DNA of 49,479 bases from Alkalicoccus urumqiensis (GTDB taxonomy: Bacteria > Bacillota > Bacilli > Bacillales > Salisediminibacteriaceae): positions 1 through 49,479 of the forward strand of contig NZ_PVNS01000017.1 of assembly GCF_002993335.1 (NCBI RefSeq). The letters are read 5' to 3'. The notes under the pieces are model-generated. The model made no database searches. It worked only from the letters and a program-made list of their open reading frames with translations, and had not been told where the DNA came from. Numbering within the stretch: the first letter of the stretch is position 1; each line of letters begins with the position of its first letter. Below, piece by piece: positions 35,528-46,313 of this stretch. A program made the translations under genes and the position numbers.

Positions 35528-36815
35528 ACCGCTGCAGCTTCCCGCGGGCAGTGAACCGGTTCTCGCAGCGGTATCCGGCGGGCCGGACAGCATGGTGCTT
35601 TTGGATCTTCTGCTGAACAGCGGCAGACACATCGAAGCCGTGTACGTCCACCATCATCTCCGAAAGGAAGCAGAAGCGGAGATCGAACAGATCCGGCAGA
35701 CGGCAGAGAATGCCGGCTGCCTGTTTCACGTGAAACATATTTCTCCGGGAAAAAATCAGGCCGATTACCGCCGGAAAAGGTACGCAGCCTGTTACGAAGT
35801 CATGAAAGAACGCCGTCTCCCGCTTCTTGCAACGGCCCACCACGCCGACGATCAGGCAGAGACGATGCTTATGCAGCTGATCCGGGGTGTGCTTTTCCGA
35901 CCGGCGGGAATGTCGGAGAAACGGCCGGTCCCCGGCGGTACGCTGATCCGTCCGCTGCTGTTCTGGACGAAGGGAGAGATCTATACCTATGCCCGGGAAA
36001 ACAGCATTTCCTTTTCCCGGGATGCGTCCAATGACAGCAGTATGTATCAGCGGAACCGTCTGAGACAGCGGATTCTTCCGGCTGTCCGTGAAGAAAACCC
36101 GTCGTTTTCGCAGAATGCAGTGTGGATGGCGGAGCGTGCACAGGAGGAGGAAGCGTATCTTCAGAAAGAGGCAGCGGCATTGCTGCCGGAGGTCCGTCAG
36201 AGCGGAGGCGGTGTACTTATCTCCTGTGAAGAATGGGAGCAGATTCCGGCAGCGCTGAGGTTCCGCTGCCTTCACCTGCTGCTGTCCCGCCTTGACCCGG
36301 ACATTTCCTGGGGGCGTGAGCATCTGGAAGCGGTTCTTCGGCTGTTCGGGAGCGGTTCAACAACCGGTTCCGTGACGCTTCCGGGAAACTGGACGGCAGA
36401 AAGTCGTTATTCCGACGTTTATATAGGGAAAGAGGAAGGAGAAGCCGATCCATTTTGTCTTCCGCTTGATCCGGAGGAGACCGTGGAGCTGCCGTTTGGC
36501 ACCGTAACAGCCGGGATGTCCGCCTGCGGTGAACAGAGCAGCTTCTGGGAAGTTCCTCATTCCTCTCTGCCCCTCTATGTCCGCAGCCGCCGTCCCGGGG
36601 ACCGTATCGTGACTTTATCGGGGACAAGGAAAATTAAAAAGATCTTCATTGATCACAAAATTCCCCGAAAAGTGAGGCAGGAATGGCCCATAGTGACGGA
36701 CAGTCATGGTACAATATTAGAGATACCTTTTTTGGAGAGGGCGCTTCCATATTCTGTGGAAAACACGGAAACAACACCGCTCTATCTTTCGTATACAAGA
36801 GGATCTAATTTTTAG
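35508..36815 (+). CDS. tilS: tRNA(Ile)-lysidine synthase
   Basis: TilS converts C34 of tRNA-Ile(CAU) to lysidine and is essential. The 435-residue product has the PP-loop 'SGGPDS' at 23-28, '[10 protein letters not shown]', '[11 protein letters not shown]' near 106-116, and a C-terminal TilS domain. The start lies inside the end of the exporter gene. It is followed by hprT, the usual Bacillus neighbour; the two can be fused in other Firmicutes but are separate here. Confidence 0.95.
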   Translation: MKQAKNKPLQLPAGSEPVLAAVSGGPDSMVLLDLLLNSGRHIEAVYVHHHLRKEAEAEIEQIRQTAENAGCLFHVKHISPGKNQADYRRKRYAACYEVMKERRLPLLATAHHADDQAETMLMQLIRGVLFRPAGMSEKRPVPGGTLIRPLLFWTKGEIYTYARENSISFSRDASNDSSMYQRNRLRQRILPAVREENPSFSQNAVWMAERAQEEEAYLQKEAAALLPEVRQSGGGVLISCEEWEQIPAALRFRCLHLLLSRLDPDISWGREHLEAVLRLFGSGSTTGSVTLPGNWTAESRYSDVYIGKEEGEADPFCLPLDPEETVELPFGTVTAGMSACGEQSSFWEVPHSSLPLYVRSRRPGDRIVTLSGTRKIKKIFIDHKIPRKVRQEWPIVTDSHGTILEIPFLERALPYSVENTETTPLYLSYTRGSNF

Positions 36816-36831
36816 GAGGAATCAGTCAACT

Positions 36832-37371
36832 ATGCATGAGGACATTCTGGAAGTTTTGATTTCGGAACAGGAAATTCAGGACAAAATCGCGGAACTTGGA
36901 ACGCAGCTCACGAAAGAGTATGAAGGAAGTTTTCCGCTGGTTATTGGTATTCTGAAAGGATCTCTTCCGTTTATGGGAGATCTGATGCAGAAGATCGACG
37001 GCCACCTGGAATACGATGTAATGGATGTATCAAGCTACGGCAGTGAACTGGTAACGTCAGGGGAAGTAAAGATCGTCAAGGACCTCAACACGTCCATTGA
37101 GGGAAGAGATGTTATTATTGTCGAGGATATTATCGACAGCGGCAACACGCTCAAATACTTAACGGATCTGTTTAAATACCGGAAGGCGAATTCCGTAAAG
37201 ATTGTCACGCTTCTGGATAAGCCGGACGGACGCCAGGTGGATATCTATCCGGATACCGCCGGTTTTGTAGTGCCTGATAAGTTTGTTGTCGGCTACGGTC
37301 TGGACTATATTGAACGCTACAGAAACCTCCCTTATATCGGAGTACTGAAGCCGGAAGTATACCAGAAGTAA
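36832..37371 (+). CDS. hprT: Hypoxanthine-guanine phosphoribosyltransferase
   Basis: HprT salvages hypoxanthine and guanine with PRPP. The 179-residue product has '[13 protein letters not shown]' near 39-51, 'MDVSSYGSE' near 64-72, and the PRPP loop '[10 protein letters not shown]' at 97-106. ATG 36832 follows TAGGAGGAATC. In B. subtilis HprT also forms a transcription complex with TilS for ftsH; the order tilS-hprT-ftsH is kept here. Confidence 0.96.
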   Translation: MHEDILEVLISEQEIQDKIAELGTQLTKEYEGSFPLVIGILKGSLPFMGDLMQKIDGHLEYDVMDVSSYGSELVTSGEVKIVKDLNTSIEGRDVIIVEDIIDSGNTLKYLTDLFKYRKANSVKIVTLLDKPDGRQVDIYPDTAGFVVPDKFVVGYGLDYIERYRNLPYIGVLKPEVYQK

Positions 37372-37376
37372 ATTCG

Positions 37377-37406
37377 TTGTAGGACGTTTTCATAGTGTGG
37401 TACGAT
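37377..37406 (+). promoter_or_regulatory. Candidate ftsH promoter
   Basis: TTGTAG (37377-37382), 18-bp spacer, TACGAT (37401-37406) with a TGG extended -10. Confidence 0.5.
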
Positions 37407-37441
37407 GTGTGAAGTGTATTTGACGTGGGAGGAGGTCCAGG

Positions 37442-39439
37442 ATGAACCGTATATTTCGTAATACGATATTCTACGTCATGATCTTCCTTGTTATTATCGG
37501 GATAGTCAGCATTTTTCAGCAGGACACCGATGAGACAGAAGAGATGACGTTTAATGAATTCCAGCAGGAGCTGGAGAATGAAAACATTGAATCACTGACC
37601 ATCCAGCCGACGCTGGATGTCTATACTGCACGCGGACAGCTCGAAGGTGCAGCGGAAGATGAATATTTCACGGTCAACGTACCGGATCTTCAGGTATTCC
37701 TGGAGGAGATTGTAAACAGCGCAGGTGAAGAGGGGATCAGTGAACTGGTCGTCGAAGAAGCCGAAGAGCCGAGTGGATGGGTCAACTTCCTGACCGCGAT
37801 CATTCCATTCGTTATTATCTTCATTCTCTTCTTCTTCCTTCTCAGCCAGTCGCAGGGCGGCGGAAGCCGTGTCATGAACTTCGGTAAGAGCAAGGCGAAG
37901 CTCGTGAGTGAAGATAAGAAGAAAGCCCGGTTTAAAGATGTAGCCGGTGCAGATGAAGAAAAGCAGGAACTGGAAGAAGTCGTCGACTTTCTGAAGGATC
38001 CGCGCAAGTTCGCGGAAATCGGCGCACGTATTCCAAAAGGGGTGCTGCTCGTCGGCCCTCCGGGTACCGGTAAAACATTGATTGCCCGTGCCGTAGCAGG
38101 GGAAGCCGGTGTTCCGTTCTTCTCCATCAGTGGTTCCGACTTCGTGGAGATGTTCGTCGGTGTCGGTGCGTCCCGTGTACGTGACTTGTTTGAAAATGCG
38201 AAGAAAAACTCGCCGTGTATCATCTTTATTGATGAGATCGACGCAGTAGGACGACGCCGCGGCGCCGGACTCGGCGGCGGACACGATGAGCGGGAGCAGA
38301 CACTGAACCAGCTTCTCGTAGAGATGGACGGTTTTGGTGTCAACGAGGGAATCATTCTGATCGCGGCAACCAACCGTGCGGATATTCTGGACCCTGCCCT
38401 TCTTCGTCCGGGACGTTTTGACCGTCAGATCACGGTCGGCCGTCCGGATGTAAAAGGACGCGAGCAGGTGCTTCATGTCCACGCTAAAAACAAGCCGCTT
38501 GCAGACGATGTCGACTTGAAAGCCATCGCTCAGCGCACACCTGGTTTTGCCGGGGCGGACCTGGAGAACCTGCTGAACGAAGCAGCGCTCGTCGCAGCCC
38601 GTGCGGATAAGAAAAAGATCGATATGGTTTCGATCGATGAAGCGATCGACCGGACGATCGCCGGTCCTTCCAAGAAGAGCCGTGTGATCTCCAAGAAGGA
38701 ACGCAACATTGTCGCCCACCACGAAGCCGGACATACGGTCGTCGGTGTGAAGCTTGAAAATGCCGATATCGTTCACAAGGTAACGATTGTTCCGCGTGGA
38801 CAGGCCGGCGGCTATGCGATGATGCTTCCGAAAGAAGACCGCTACTTTATGACAAAGCCGGAGCTGATCGATAAGATTATCGGCCTTCTCGGCGGACGTG
38901 TGGCAGAGGAAATCATGTTCAACGAAGTGAGCACCGGTGCCCACAATGACTTCCAGCGCGCCACAGGCATTGCCCGGAAGATGGTCATGGAGTACGGCAT
39001 GAGCGACAAGCTCGGCCCGGTTCAGTTCGGCAGCTCGCAGGGAGAAGTCTTCCTCGGCCGCGATATTAACAATGAACAGAACTACAGTGATGCGATCGCG
39101 CATGAAATCGATCTGGAAGTCCAGTCGATTCTGAAAAATGCCTATGCACGCTGTAAAGAAATTCTGACGGAAAACAAGTCCAGCCTGGAGCTTGTGGCAG
39201 AGACCCTTCTGGAATACGAAACACTCGACGCGAAGCAGATCGAGTCCCTCGTCAATGAAGGCAGACTGCCGGACGACCACTATGCGTCAAGAGAGAACGA
39301 CGCGTATGAATCGGTCGAAGCACCGGCGGATGATGCGGATGCACCTGCACCGGAAGGCGAAGAAACACCTTCTCCGGAAGAGGACCGCCGCGCCGCAGAA
39401 GATACCGATGAGAAAGACGATGATCAAAAGCGCGACTAA
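37442..39439 (+). CDS. ftsH: ATP-dependent zinc metalloprotease FtsH
   Basis: FtsH degrades membrane and regulatory proteins. The 665-residue protein has membrane spans near 9-25 and 116-135, an extracellular domain between them, Walker A 'GPPGTGKT' at 205-212, Walker B 'FIDEID' at 262-267, the zinc site 'HEAGH' at 427-431, and an acidic tail (about 620-665). ATG 37442 follows GGGAGGAGG. Its terminator shows that the tilS-hprT-ftsH block ends here. Confidence 0.97.
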   Translation: MNRIFRNTIFYVMIFLVIIGIVSIFQQDTDETEEMTFNEFQQELENENIESLTIQPTLDVYTARGQLEGAAEDEYFTVNVPDLQVFLEEIVNSAGEEGISELVVEEAEEPSGWVNFLTAIIPFVIIFILFFFLLSQSQGGGSRVMNFGKSKAKLVSEDKKKARFKDVAGADEEKQELEEVVDFLKDPRKFAEIGARIPKGVLLVGPPGTGKTLIARAVAGEAGVPFFSISGSDFVEMFVGVGASRVRDLFENAKKNSPCIIFIDEIDAVGRRRGAGLGGGHDEREQTLNQLLVEMDGFGVNEGIILIAATNRADILDPALLRPGRFDRQITVGRPDVKGREQVLHVHAKNKPLADDVDLKAIAQRTPGFAGADLENLLNEAALVAARADKKKIDMVSIDEAIDRTIAGPSKKSRVISKKERNIVAHHEAGHTVVGVKLENADIVHKVTIVPRGQAGGYAMMLPKEDRYFMTKPELIDKIIGLLGGRVAEEIMFNEVSTGAHNDFQRATGIARKMVMEYGMSDKLGPVQFGSSQGEVFLGRDINNEQNYSDAIAHEIDLEVQSILKNAYARCKEILTENKSSLELVAETLLEYETLDAKQIESLVNEGRLPDDHYASRENDAYESVEAPADDADAPAPEGEETPSPEEDRRAAEDTDEKDDDQKRD

Positions 39440-39448
39440 GGCAGTCAG

Positions 39449-39492
39449 AGAGGGGGCTTCCCGGATATTTTCCGGAAGCACCCCTCTTTTTT
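39449..39492 (+). terminator. Terminator after ftsH
   Basis: An AGAGGGG...TTCCCGGA arm pairs with TCCGGAA...CCCCTCT around a short loop, followed by six or more T. Confidence 0.9.
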
Positions 39493-39569
39493 CGCCTTTC
39501 AGAGCCCGTTCCTACACTACGGCTGAAGGGCAGGTTTCAGCCTGTGCGCAGAAGTGCTCTACTACCAAT

Positions 39570-39581
39570 TCGTTATAACGA
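39570..39581. promoter_or_regulatory. 12-bp palindrome upstream of coaX
   Basis: TCGTTATAACGA, about 90 bp before the coaX start. It overlaps a TATAAC -10-like box. It may be an operator or chance. Confidence 0.3.
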
Positions 39582-39668
39582 TGCATGAAAACGGAGTTTG
39601 TTTACAGTCTGTGCTGCTTCCAGCAGCTTTCTCCAATTTTTTATCCGTGAATAGAGGAGGTGGACAGC

Positions 39669-40442
39669 GTGAAACTTGTCCTTGATATTGGTAATAAAAC
39701 GATCCATGCCGGGGTATATGAAGCGGAAGAGCTGCTATATGAATTTTCTTTAAAGATGGACCGGCACCGGCCGGGTGACGAATATGCGCTTCTCTTTGAA
39801 CAAATGCTGGAACGGGGCGGCATTTCTGTATCCGATCTGACCGGAGCGATGGCCTGCTCGGTGGTATCGGGAGCAGAAACGTTGTTTGCGGAAGTGCTGG
39901 AGGATCATCTGCAGCTGAGCGCCGCTTTCGTCGGGCCCGGCGTGAAAACGGGGCTGCAGATTTTGTATGATAACCCCCGGGATGCAGGGGCGGACCGGAT
40001 TACAAATGCATGCGCGGCCAAAAAACTATACGGGTACCCGGTCATTGTCTGTGATATCGGCACGGCCGTGACGTTCTGCTACATTAATGAGCTGGGGCAG
40101 TACAGCGGAGGGGCAATTCTTCCCGGCATGGAGGAAGCGATGGAAACACTCGCGGAAAAAGCGTCCCGTCTGCCGCAGGTGGAACTGGTGCGGCCCCGCC
40201 GTGTGATTGGAAGAAGTACGGTGGAGGCACTGCAGTCCGGAGCCCACTTCGGTCTGCTCGCCCAGGTGGAGGGGATGATCCACCGTATCCGCCGGGAGGC
40301 CGGGACCGAAGCGCCGGTTGTACTGACCGGAATGAATGCAGAAGCAGTCGCCCGGGAAAGCCGCCTGATTGATTATGTCCGTCCGCACCTGACACTTGAA
40401 GGACTGTCGCTGATTTACGATAATAAGGAAGCAGATGGGTGA
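39669..40442 (+). CDS. coaX: Type III pantothenate kinase, divergent
   Basis: CoaX catalyses the first step of coenzyme A synthesis. The 257-residue product has the ASKHA layout with 'VLDIGNKT' (4-11), 'ADRITNACAA', and 'VCDIGTAVTF'. Compared with the usual motif set some loops differ: DxGNTN reads DIGNKT, SSVVP reads CSVVSG, and TGG reads TGMN. Gene order ftsH-coaX-hslO is that of B. subtilis. GTG 39669 is chosen, 8 bases after GGAGG; an upstream GTG at 39660 overlaps the ribosome site. Assignment is firm; activity is less sure. Confidence 0.88.
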   Translation: MKLVLDIGNKTIHAGVYEAEELLYEFSLKMDRHRPGDEYALLFEQMLERGGISVSDLTGAMACSVVSGAETLFAEVLEDHLQLSAAFVGPGVKTGLQILYDNPRDAGADRITNACAAKKLYGYPVIVCDIGTAVTFCYINELGQYSGGAILPGMEEAMETLAEKASRLPQVELVRPRRVIGRSTVEALQSGAHFGLLAQVEGMIHRIRREAGTEAPVVLTGMNAEAVARESRLIDYVRPHLTLEGLSLIYDNKEADG

Positions 40443-40472
40443 AAACCGTCTTACTATAGAGGAGGAATACGC

Positions 40473-41363
40473 ATGAAAGACTATCTTGTAAAAGCACTTG
40501 CCTACGATGACAAAATCCGGATTTATGCGATCCGGTCGACTGATATGGTAAAGGAAGCCGCCCGACGCCACGATACGTGGAGAACAGTTACGGCCGCTCT
40601 CGGGCGTGCGCTCACTGCCGGAACGATGATGGGCTGCATGCTGAAAGGCGACGAGAAACTGACGGTCAAAATTGAAGGAAACGGACCGGCGAGCCCGATT
40701 ATTGTTGATGCCCAGGCGCAGGGGTCGGCCCGCGGCTACGTCACGAACAGTCACGTCGATCCGGAGCGCTACGACAGCGGTAAGCTGAATGTCGCTGCAG
40801 CGGTCGGTACGGAAGGTTCGCTTTCTGTCGTGAAGGATCTTGGCATGCGTGATCACTTTACCGGTAACGTGCCGCTTGTGTCCGGAGAGCTCGGCGAAGA
40901 CTTCACGTATTATTTCGCCACGTCGGAACAGACACCGTCATCGGTCGGATTAGGTGTCGTGATCGGAAAAGAGGATATCGTCGAAGGAGCCGGCGGGTTC
41001 ATTCTCCAGATTATGCCGGGCGCGGATGATGAAATACTGGATGAAGTGGAGAGCCGACTGCAGGCACTGCCACCGGTATCGTCGATGATCCGCCGCGGCG
41101 ACACGCCGGAACAGATTGTGGAGCAGCTTGCCGGAAGCGGCAACTACCGCATTCTGGAAACGAAAGATACGTGGTTTGAGTGCCAGTGTTCAAAGGAACG
41201 AATCGTAACAGCGCTGTACAGTCTGGATGATGAAGAGCTGTCCGCCATGATCCACGAGGACGGCGGCGCGGAAACGACGTGTCACTTCTGCCGGGAGCAG
41301 TACTGGATCTCGAAAGAGGAGCTCGAAAATATTCTTTCCGAAAAGCAGTCTGCCTCCAGATAA
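40473..41363 (+). CDS. hslO: Redox-regulated chaperone Hsp33
   Basis: Hsp33 is switched on by oxidation and protects unfolding proteins. The 296-residue product has the N-terminal Hsp33 domain and the C-terminal zinc switch Cys237-x-Cys239 and Cys270-x-x-Cys273. Length and spacing are normal for the family. The ATG follows AGAGGAGG. In B. subtilis the prolyl isomerase gene yacD follows; here cysK follows after 118 bases. Confidence 0.96.
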   Translation: MKDYLVKALAYDDKIRIYAIRSTDMVKEAARRHDTWRTVTAALGRALTAGTMMGCMLKGDEKLTVKIEGNGPASPIIVDAQAQGSARGYVTNSHVDPERYDSGKLNVAAAVGTEGSLSVVKDLGMRDHFTGNVPLVSGELGEDFTYYFATSEQTPSSVGLGVVIGKEDIVEGAGGFILQIMPGADDEILDEVESRLQALPPVSSMIRRGDTPEQIVEQLAGSGNYRILETKDTWFECQCSKERIVTALYSLDDEELSAMIHEDGGAETTCHFCREQYWISKEELENILSEKQSASR

Positions 41364-41391
41364 AGAGGGGCGCTGCCTGAAAAGTCAGAAG

Positions 41392-41420
41392 TTGCAATTC
41401 CCAGAATTCTCTGCTATGGT
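41392..41420 (+). promoter_or_regulatory. cysK promoter
   Basis: TTGCAA (41392-41397), 17-bp spacer, TATGGT (41415-41420). Confidence 0.65.
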
Positions 41421-41434
41421 AGAGCATATAGTCA

Positions 41435-41464
41435 ATTAATCTTATTAAAATACTAGGGATTAAT
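41435..41464. promoter_or_regulatory. Inverted repeat downstream of the cysK promoter
   Basis: ATTAATC (41435-41441) and GATTAAT (41458-41464) form a 30-bp dyad just downstream of the promoter. Position and A/T-rich pattern suggest an operator of the cysteine regulator CymR, which controls cysK in Bacillus; the match to its motif is from memory. Confidence 0.45.
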
Positions 41465-41481
41465 CAAGGAGGCGCTCGAAC

Positions 41482-42414
41482 ATGGTAAAAGTAGTGAACT
41501 CAGTGACAGAACTTATCGGTGAAACACCGCTGGTTAAGCTGCAGCGGATGGTACCTGAAGATGCAGCGGATGTCTACCTGAAGCTGGAATATTCCAATCC
41601 GGGAAGCAGTGTAAAGGACCGTATCGCCCTTTCCATGATTGAATCTGCCGAAGAGCAGGGTCATTTAAAGCCCGGCGATACCATTCTGGAGCCGACGAGC
41701 GGAAATACCGGCATCGGTCTTGCCATGGTGGCAGCGGCGAAAGGCTACAAGAGTATTCTCGTCATGCCGGATACGATGAGCATGGAGCGCCGCAATCTTC
41801 TCCGCGCCTACGGTGCCGACCTCGTTCTTACACCCGGACCGAAGGGAATGAAAGGTGCTATTGCCAAGGCGGAAGAACTGCAGAAAGAGCACGGATACTT
41901 TATGCCGCAGCAGTTTGAAAATCCGGCAAACCCGAAAATCCACCGCGAAACGACCGGAAAAGAGCTCGTGGAGCAGGCCGGTGATCAGCTGGACGGTTTC
42001 GTTTCCGGTATCGGCACAGGCGGAACCATTACGGGTGCCGGTGAAGTACTGAAAGAAAAGTTCCCGGAGCTTCACATCGTAGCGCTCGAACCGGAGGATT
42101 CTCCAGTACTGTCCGGCGGAGGCCCCGGTCCGCATAAAATTCAGGGCATCGGTGCCGGCTTTGTTCCGGACATTCTGAATACGGACATTTACGACGAAGT
42201 CATGCAGGTATCTACAGACAAGTCCTACGAGTATGCCCGCCGCGCTGCGCGCGAAGAAGGGATTCTCGGCGGCGTGTCCTCCGGGTCCGCTATTTATGCA
42301 GCGCTGGAACTTGCGAAGCGTCTCGGAAGCGGCAAAAAAGTGATCGCGGTGATCCCAAGTAACGGGGAGCGCTACCTGAGTACACCACTTTACCAGTTCG
42401 AAGAAAACGAATAA
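41482..42414 (+). CDS. cysK: Cysteine synthase A
   Basis: O-acetylserine sulfhydrylase makes cysteine from O-acetylserine and sulfide. The 310-residue PLP enzyme has Lys45 in 'NPGSSVKDR', the substrate loop 'TSGNTG' at 72-77, the phosphate-binding 'GTGGTITG' near 177-184, and 'GISSGSA-like' '[10 protein letters not shown]'. ATG 41482 follows AAGGAGG. In Bacillus CysK also serves as the sensor partner of CymR, which fits the dyad in its own promoter region. Confidence 0.96.
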   Translation: MVKVVNSVTELIGETPLVKLQRMVPEDAADVYLKLEYSNPGSSVKDRIALSMIESAEEQGHLKPGDTILEPTSGNTGIGLAMVAAAKGYKSILVMPDTMSMERRNLLRAYGADLVLTPGPKGMKGAIAKAEELQKEHGYFMPQQFENPANPKIHRETTGKELVEQAGDQLDGFVSGIGTGGTITGAGEVLKEKFPELHIVALEPEDSPVLSGGGPGPHKIQGIGAGFVPDILNTDIYDEVMQVSTDKSYEYARRAAREEGILGGVSSGSAIYAALELAKRLGSGKKVIAVIPSNGERYLSTPLYQFEENE

Positions 42415-42422
42415 AAAAGCTT

Positions 42423-42454
42423 GCAGCCGGGGCACATTGCTTCCGGCTGCTTTT
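42423..42454 (+). terminator. Terminator after cysK
   Basis: GCAGCCGG (42423-42430) pairs with CCGGCTGC (42443-42450), followed by TTTT. Confidence 0.85.
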
Positions 42455-42533
42455 CTGTATATGCTGCTGCCGTTCTGCCGGAGAATAAAACAAATGCTTG
42501 TCTGATCCTGTTTTTCCCATCAGGTGGTGAAGA

Positions 42534-42562
42534 TTGCACCGATACAGGTGCACCCTTATAAT
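42534..42562 (+). promoter_or_regulatory. Folate operon promoter
   Basis: TTGCAC (42534-42539), 17-bp spacer, TATAAT (42557-42562), 34 bases before the pabB start. Confidence 0.8.
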
Positions 42563-42596
42563 GGGGAAAGATACAACGTGGACAGGAGGATGCCCC

Positions 42597-44030
42597 GTGG
42601 CAGACCAGCGATTCCCCTTTGCAGAGACATTTTCATATCCACAGCGCGACTGGTACGATACGTACCGCCGCCTGACAGAAAACGAACCGCAGCATGTCCT
42701 GATGGAAAGCGGCAGAGGCGGCCGCTGGATTTTTATCGGCGTGCGCCCGTGGGCCAGGCTGTACGGAAAAAACCGCCGGCTGACCATCGAGGAGAACGGC
42801 ACGGTTTATACGAAGGACGGGCCGCTTCTGGAATCCCTCCGGAACTGGCTGAGCGCCCATCCGGCGGTACGGGATCCGAATCTGCCTGACTTTCAGGGCG
42901 GCCTTGCCGGTCAGTTCAGCTATGACCTGATACGTGAAATCGAATCGCTGCCGGAAAAGGCGGAAGACGATCTGCTGACAGCAGATATTGATCTGGCGGC
43001 ATTCGATGAACTGTACGTGCTGGATACGCAGGAAAAGCGGCGTTTTCACATCGTCCTGGAAACGGAGGCCTCCCGTGCCGGCACACGGCTCGACCGCATG
43101 AGAGAAGCGTGGCAGCAGGCGGAACATGCCGGAGCCCCGCCGTTCCCGGAAGTGCGTATTCTGGAGGACCCGGAAATGGTCACACGTTCCTTCTCAGAGA
43201 AAATGTTTATCCGGGCCGTAGAAAAAATACAGGAATACATCGCAGCGGGCGACGTGTTCCAGGTGAACTTGTCCGTGCGGGAGACGCGGCCGCAGACGAC
43301 CAGCGCCGAGCACATCTATTCGTGCCTGAGACGGCTGAACCCGTCTCCGTACATGAGCTATTTTCACACCCCGGAACGCACGTACATCGGCGCGTCGCCG
43401 GAGCTTCTCGTAAAAGTGAAGGGAAGCGTTGTTTCCACAAGGCCGATTGCCGGCACCCGCTCCCGCGGAAAAGATGAAGCGGAGGATGCAGCGCTTGCCG
43501 CGACGCTTTTGGAAAATGAAAAAGAGAGAGCGGAGCACATCATGCTTGTCGACCTGGAGCGGAATGACCTTGGACGGGTGTGCCGCTACGGCTCGGTGGA
43601 AGTAAATGAATTAATGGTGATTGAAAAGTATTCGCACGTGCAGCATATTGTCTCCAACGTCCGCGGAGAAAAGGCACCGGAGCATGACGCGGTCGATGTA
43701 CTCGCCGCAGCCTTTCCGGGGGGAACCATCACCGGGGCTCCGAAGATCCGGACGATGGAAATTATCGAAGAGCTGGAGCCGGTCCGCCGCGGTGCTTACA
43801 CCGGTGCCATGGGATGGATCGGCCTCGACGGGGATATGGAAGTCAATATCACGATCCGCACCATGATCGCTGAAGCCGGCGAACTGCACGTACAGGCCGG
43901 CGCGGGTATCGTTATTGATTCGCTTCCGGAGGCAGAATTCCAGGAATCGCTGAAAAAAGCCAAAGCACTGTGGCGTGCCAAAGAGATGAGTGAAGAAGAG
44001 CAGGAAGAGCAGAGGAGGATATCTACATGA
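42597..44030 (+). CDS. pabB: Aminodeoxychorismate synthase component I
   Basis: PabB converts chorismate with ammonia from PabA to aminodeoxychorismate for folate. The 477-residue chorismate-utilising enzyme has '[21 protein letters not shown]', '[12 protein letters not shown]', and '[18 protein letters not shown]'. The PIAGT motif, not the PIKGT of E. coli PabB, also occurs in anthranilate synthases, so the assignment rests partly on the folate gene neighbourhood. GTG 42597 follows AGGAGG. First gene of the operon; it overlaps pabA by ATGA. Confidence 0.93.
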   Translation: MADQRFPFAETFSYPQRDWYDTYRRLTENEPQHVLMESGRGGRWIFIGVRPWARLYGKNRRLTIEENGTVYTKDGPLLESLRNWLSAHPAVRDPNLPDFQGGLAGQFSYDLIREIESLPEKAEDDLLTADIDLAAFDELYVLDTQEKRRFHIVLETEASRAGTRLDRMREAWQQAEHAGAPPFPEVRILEDPEMVTRSFSEKMFIRAVEKIQEYIAAGDVFQVNLSVRETRPQTTSAEHIYSCLRRLNPSPYMSYFHTPERTYIGASPELLVKVKGSVVSTRPIAGTRSRGKDEAEDAALAATLLENEKERAEHIMLVDLERNDLGRVCRYGSVEVNELMVIEKYSHVQHIVSNVRGEKAPEHDAVDVLAAAFPGGTITGAPKIRTMEIIEELEPVRRGAYTGAMGWIGLDGDMEVNITIRTMIAEAGELHVQAGAGIVIDSLPEAEFQESLKKAKALWRAKEMSEEEQEEQRRIST

Positions 44031-44617
44031 TATTAATGATCGATAACTATGATTCGTTTACGTACAATCTCGTCCAGTACCTTGGAGAGATGGGCGAAGA
44101 ACTGGAAGTCCGCAGAAATGATCAGATCACGATCGAAGAGATTGAAAAAATGAGCCCGGACTATTTGATGATTTCCCCGGGGCCGTGTTCACCGGATGAA
44201 GCCGGTATTTCCATGGATGTCATCCGTGCTTTCGCCGGCAAAATTCCGATTTTCGGCGTCTGCCTCGGCCATCAGTCCATCGCCCAGGTATTCGGCGGCG
44301 ATGTTGTTCGCGCGGAGCGGCTGATGCACGGCAAAACATCCGACGTGTACCATAACGGCGAAACCGTATTTCAGGGGCTGCCGGATCCGTTTACGGCCAC
44401 GCGCTATCATTCCCTTATTGTAAAAAGAGAGACCCTGCCGGAATCGCTCGTGATTACAGCTGAAACAAAAGAAGGAGAGATCATGGGCCTCAGGCACCGG
44501 GAGCTTGCCGTCGAAGGCGTGCAGTTCCATCCGGAATCCATTATGACGGACACCGGCCGCCAGATTTTACGGAATTTCCTTCATACGTATAAGGATCACG
44601 TATGTACCTTCTCGTAA
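44027..44617 (+). CDS. pabA: Glutamine amidotransferase, PABA/anthranilate synthase component II
   Basis: The 196-residue class I amidotransferase supplies ammonia from glutamine. The catalytic Cys79 lies in 'FGVCLGHQ', with '[11 protein letters not shown]' at 50-60 and the His-Glu pair in 'GVQFHPESI'. In Bacillus this subunit serves both p-aminobenzoate and tryptophan synthesis; no trp genes are near, so this may hold here as well. It overlaps pabB by 4 and pabC by 16 bases. Confidence 0.95.
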   Translation: MILMIDNYDSFTYNLVQYLGEMGEELEVRRNDQITIEEIEKMSPDYLMISPGPCSPDEAGISMDVIRAFAGKIPIFGVCLGHQSIAQVFGGDVVRAERLMHGKTSDVYHNGETVFQGLPDPFTATRYHSLIVKRETLPESLVITAETKEGEIMGLRHRELAVEGVQFHPESIMTDTGRQILRNFLHTYKDHVCTFS

Positions 44618-45459
44618 ATGATGAAATCCGGCATAGCCGGGAAGCATTCCTTTCCCCGTACGAACATGGCTTTTTATACGGTGCCGGCGTATTTGAAACG
44701 TTCCGAACCTATAACGGCCGTCCGTTTCTGCTGGAGGATCATCTGGATCGGATGAGAGAGGGAGCAGAGGAGTTCGGCATCGAATTTCCGGAAAGCCGTA
44801 TGGCCGGGATCCGCGAAAACATTTCCCGGCTCCTGGAAGTAAACGGACTTTCCGACGGTTATTTCCGCCTGAACCTCTCCGGCGGCGATGAAGGCGTCGG
44901 CCTGCCGGAAGGAATGTATACGGAGCCGCTTCTTCTCCTTTATGTGAAGCCGCTCCCGGAAAAGATGAAACCGGAAAAAACGGCGGCCACGCTCCGCCTG
45001 AGAAGAAGTACGCCGGAAGGGACCGTCCGGCGGAAATCCCACCACTACGGGAATAACATCCTGGCAAAACGGGAACTGAAAGAGCACGGTACAGATGAAG
45101 GCATTTTTCTCGATGCAGCGGGTGCTGTCAGCGAAAGCATCACATCCAATGTGCTGCTGTATAAAGACGGGGCTCTTTATCTTCCGGATAATTCCTGCGG
45201 CTGTCTTCCGGGTGTAACCGCCCACTATACAGCATCGCTGGCCAGAGAAGCGGGTCTCCGTGTGTTTACCGGAAGGTTTTCCGAAGCCTCCGCGCTGCAT
45301 GCAGAAGAAGTGCTTCTTACAAACTCCATTCAGGAAATCGTTCCGGTCTCTTCCTGGAACGGCCGTCGTTTTCCAGGGAAAGACGGAAAAGCAGCACAGG
45401 TACTGCGTGCGCTCTACCGCGAAGGCGTAAATCGAACGATACGGGTGATATCATCATGA
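44602..45459 (+). CDS. pabC: 4-amino-4-deoxychorismate lyase
   Basis: PabC releases p-aminobenzoate from aminodeoxychorismate. The 285-residue fold type IV PLP enzyme has '[14 protein letters not shown]' (22-35), PLP Lys144 in '[10 protein letters not shown]', and '[11 protein letters not shown]' near 174-184. It resembles branched-chain and D-amino acid aminotransferases, but the operon context decides. The start is inside pabA and the stop overlaps folP by ATGA. Confidence 0.94.
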   Translation: MYLLVNDEIRHSREAFLSPYEHGFLYGAGVFETFRTYNGRPFLLEDHLDRMREGAEEFGIEFPESRMAGIRENISRLLEVNGLSDGYFRLNLSGGDEGVGLPEGMYTEPLLLLYVKPLPEKMKPEKTAATLRLRRSTPEGTVRRKSHHYGNNILAKRELKEHGTDEGIFLDAAGAVSESITSNVLLYKDGALYLPDNSCGCLPGVTAHYTASLAREAGLRVFTGRFSEASALHAEEVLLTNSIQEIVPVSSWNGRRFPGKDGKAAQVLRALYREGVNRTIRVISS

Positions 45460-46313
45460 GACAGCAGGAAAAAATGACGTGGAAAAACCATACGCTTCAT
45501 TTTTCAGAGAAGACGTATGTTATGGGAATATTAAATGTAACGCCGGACTCGTTCTCTGATGGAGGGAAGTTTTCCGATCATTCGATGGTTGCCTCCCGGG
45601 CACAGCAGATGGTGCTGGAAGGAGCGGACCTGATCGATATGGGCGCCGAGTCCACCCGCCCCGGCTCCACACCGATCGGTGAACAGGAAGAGCTGAGCCG
45701 GCTGATTCCGGCGCTCCGGGAAGTCCGGGGAGCCGTGGACGTGCCGATTTCCATCGATACGTATAAAGCATCGGTGGCAGAAGAGGCTGTGGCAAACGGA
45801 GCGGATATTATTAACGATGTGTGGGGGACGAAAGCGGATCCCCGTATGGCACAGACCGCCGCGGCTGCTGAGGTGCCGATTGTCATTATGCATAACCGGA
45901 AAGAAGCGCAGTATCTCGATCTGATCGAAGATATGAAGGCGGATCTGTATGAATCCATTGAGCGCTGCCTGCGTGCCGGTGTACGGGAAGATCTCATCTT
46001 TGTGGATCCGGGGGTCGGTTTCGCGAAGACGTATGAAGAGAATCTTCTCGTGATGCGCAACCTGCGTGAATTTACGGACATGGGCTACCCGGTTCTTCTC
46101 GGCACCTCGCGCAAATCGCTCATCGCAAAAACGCTGGACCTTCCGGTGGACGATCGTGTCGAAGGGACGGGAGCCACCGTCTGCAGAGGTATTGATGAAG
46201 GATGCGCGGTCGTGCGTGTCCACGATGTACTGGAAATGAGCCGCATGACGAAAATGATGGATGCCATGCTTGGAAAGGGTTCATCGATTACAGGAGGCGT
46301 CAAACATGGATAA
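45456..46313 (+). CDS. folP: Dihydropteroate synthase
   Basis: FolP (Sul) condenses p-aminobenzoate with the pterin pyrophosphate made by FolK; it is the sulfonamide target. The 285-residue TIM barrel has 'GILNVTPDSFSDGGKF' near 23-38, 'ESTRPGSTPIG', 'IDPGVGF-like' 'VDPGVGFAKT', and 'GTSRKS'. It overlaps pabC by 4 and folB by 8 bases. Confidence 0.96.
   Translation: MRQQEKMTWKNHTLHFSEKTYVMGILNVTPDSFSDGGKFSDHSMVASRAQQMVLEGADLIDMGAESTRPGSTPIGEQEELSRLIPALREVRGAVDVPISIDTYKASVAEEAVANGADIINDVWGTKADPRMAQTAAAAEVPIVIMHNRKEAQYLDLIEDMKADLYESIERCLRAGVREDLIFVDPGVGFAKTYEENLLVMRNLREFTDMGYPVLLGTSRKSLIAKTLDLPVDDRVEGTGATVCRGIDEGCAVVRVHDVLEMSRMTKMMDAMLGKGSSITGGVKHG

Noticed and set aside
37592-39280. A 562-codon open frame opposite ftsH
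   Set aside because: Same reason: a shadow of a highly conserved gene on the other strand.
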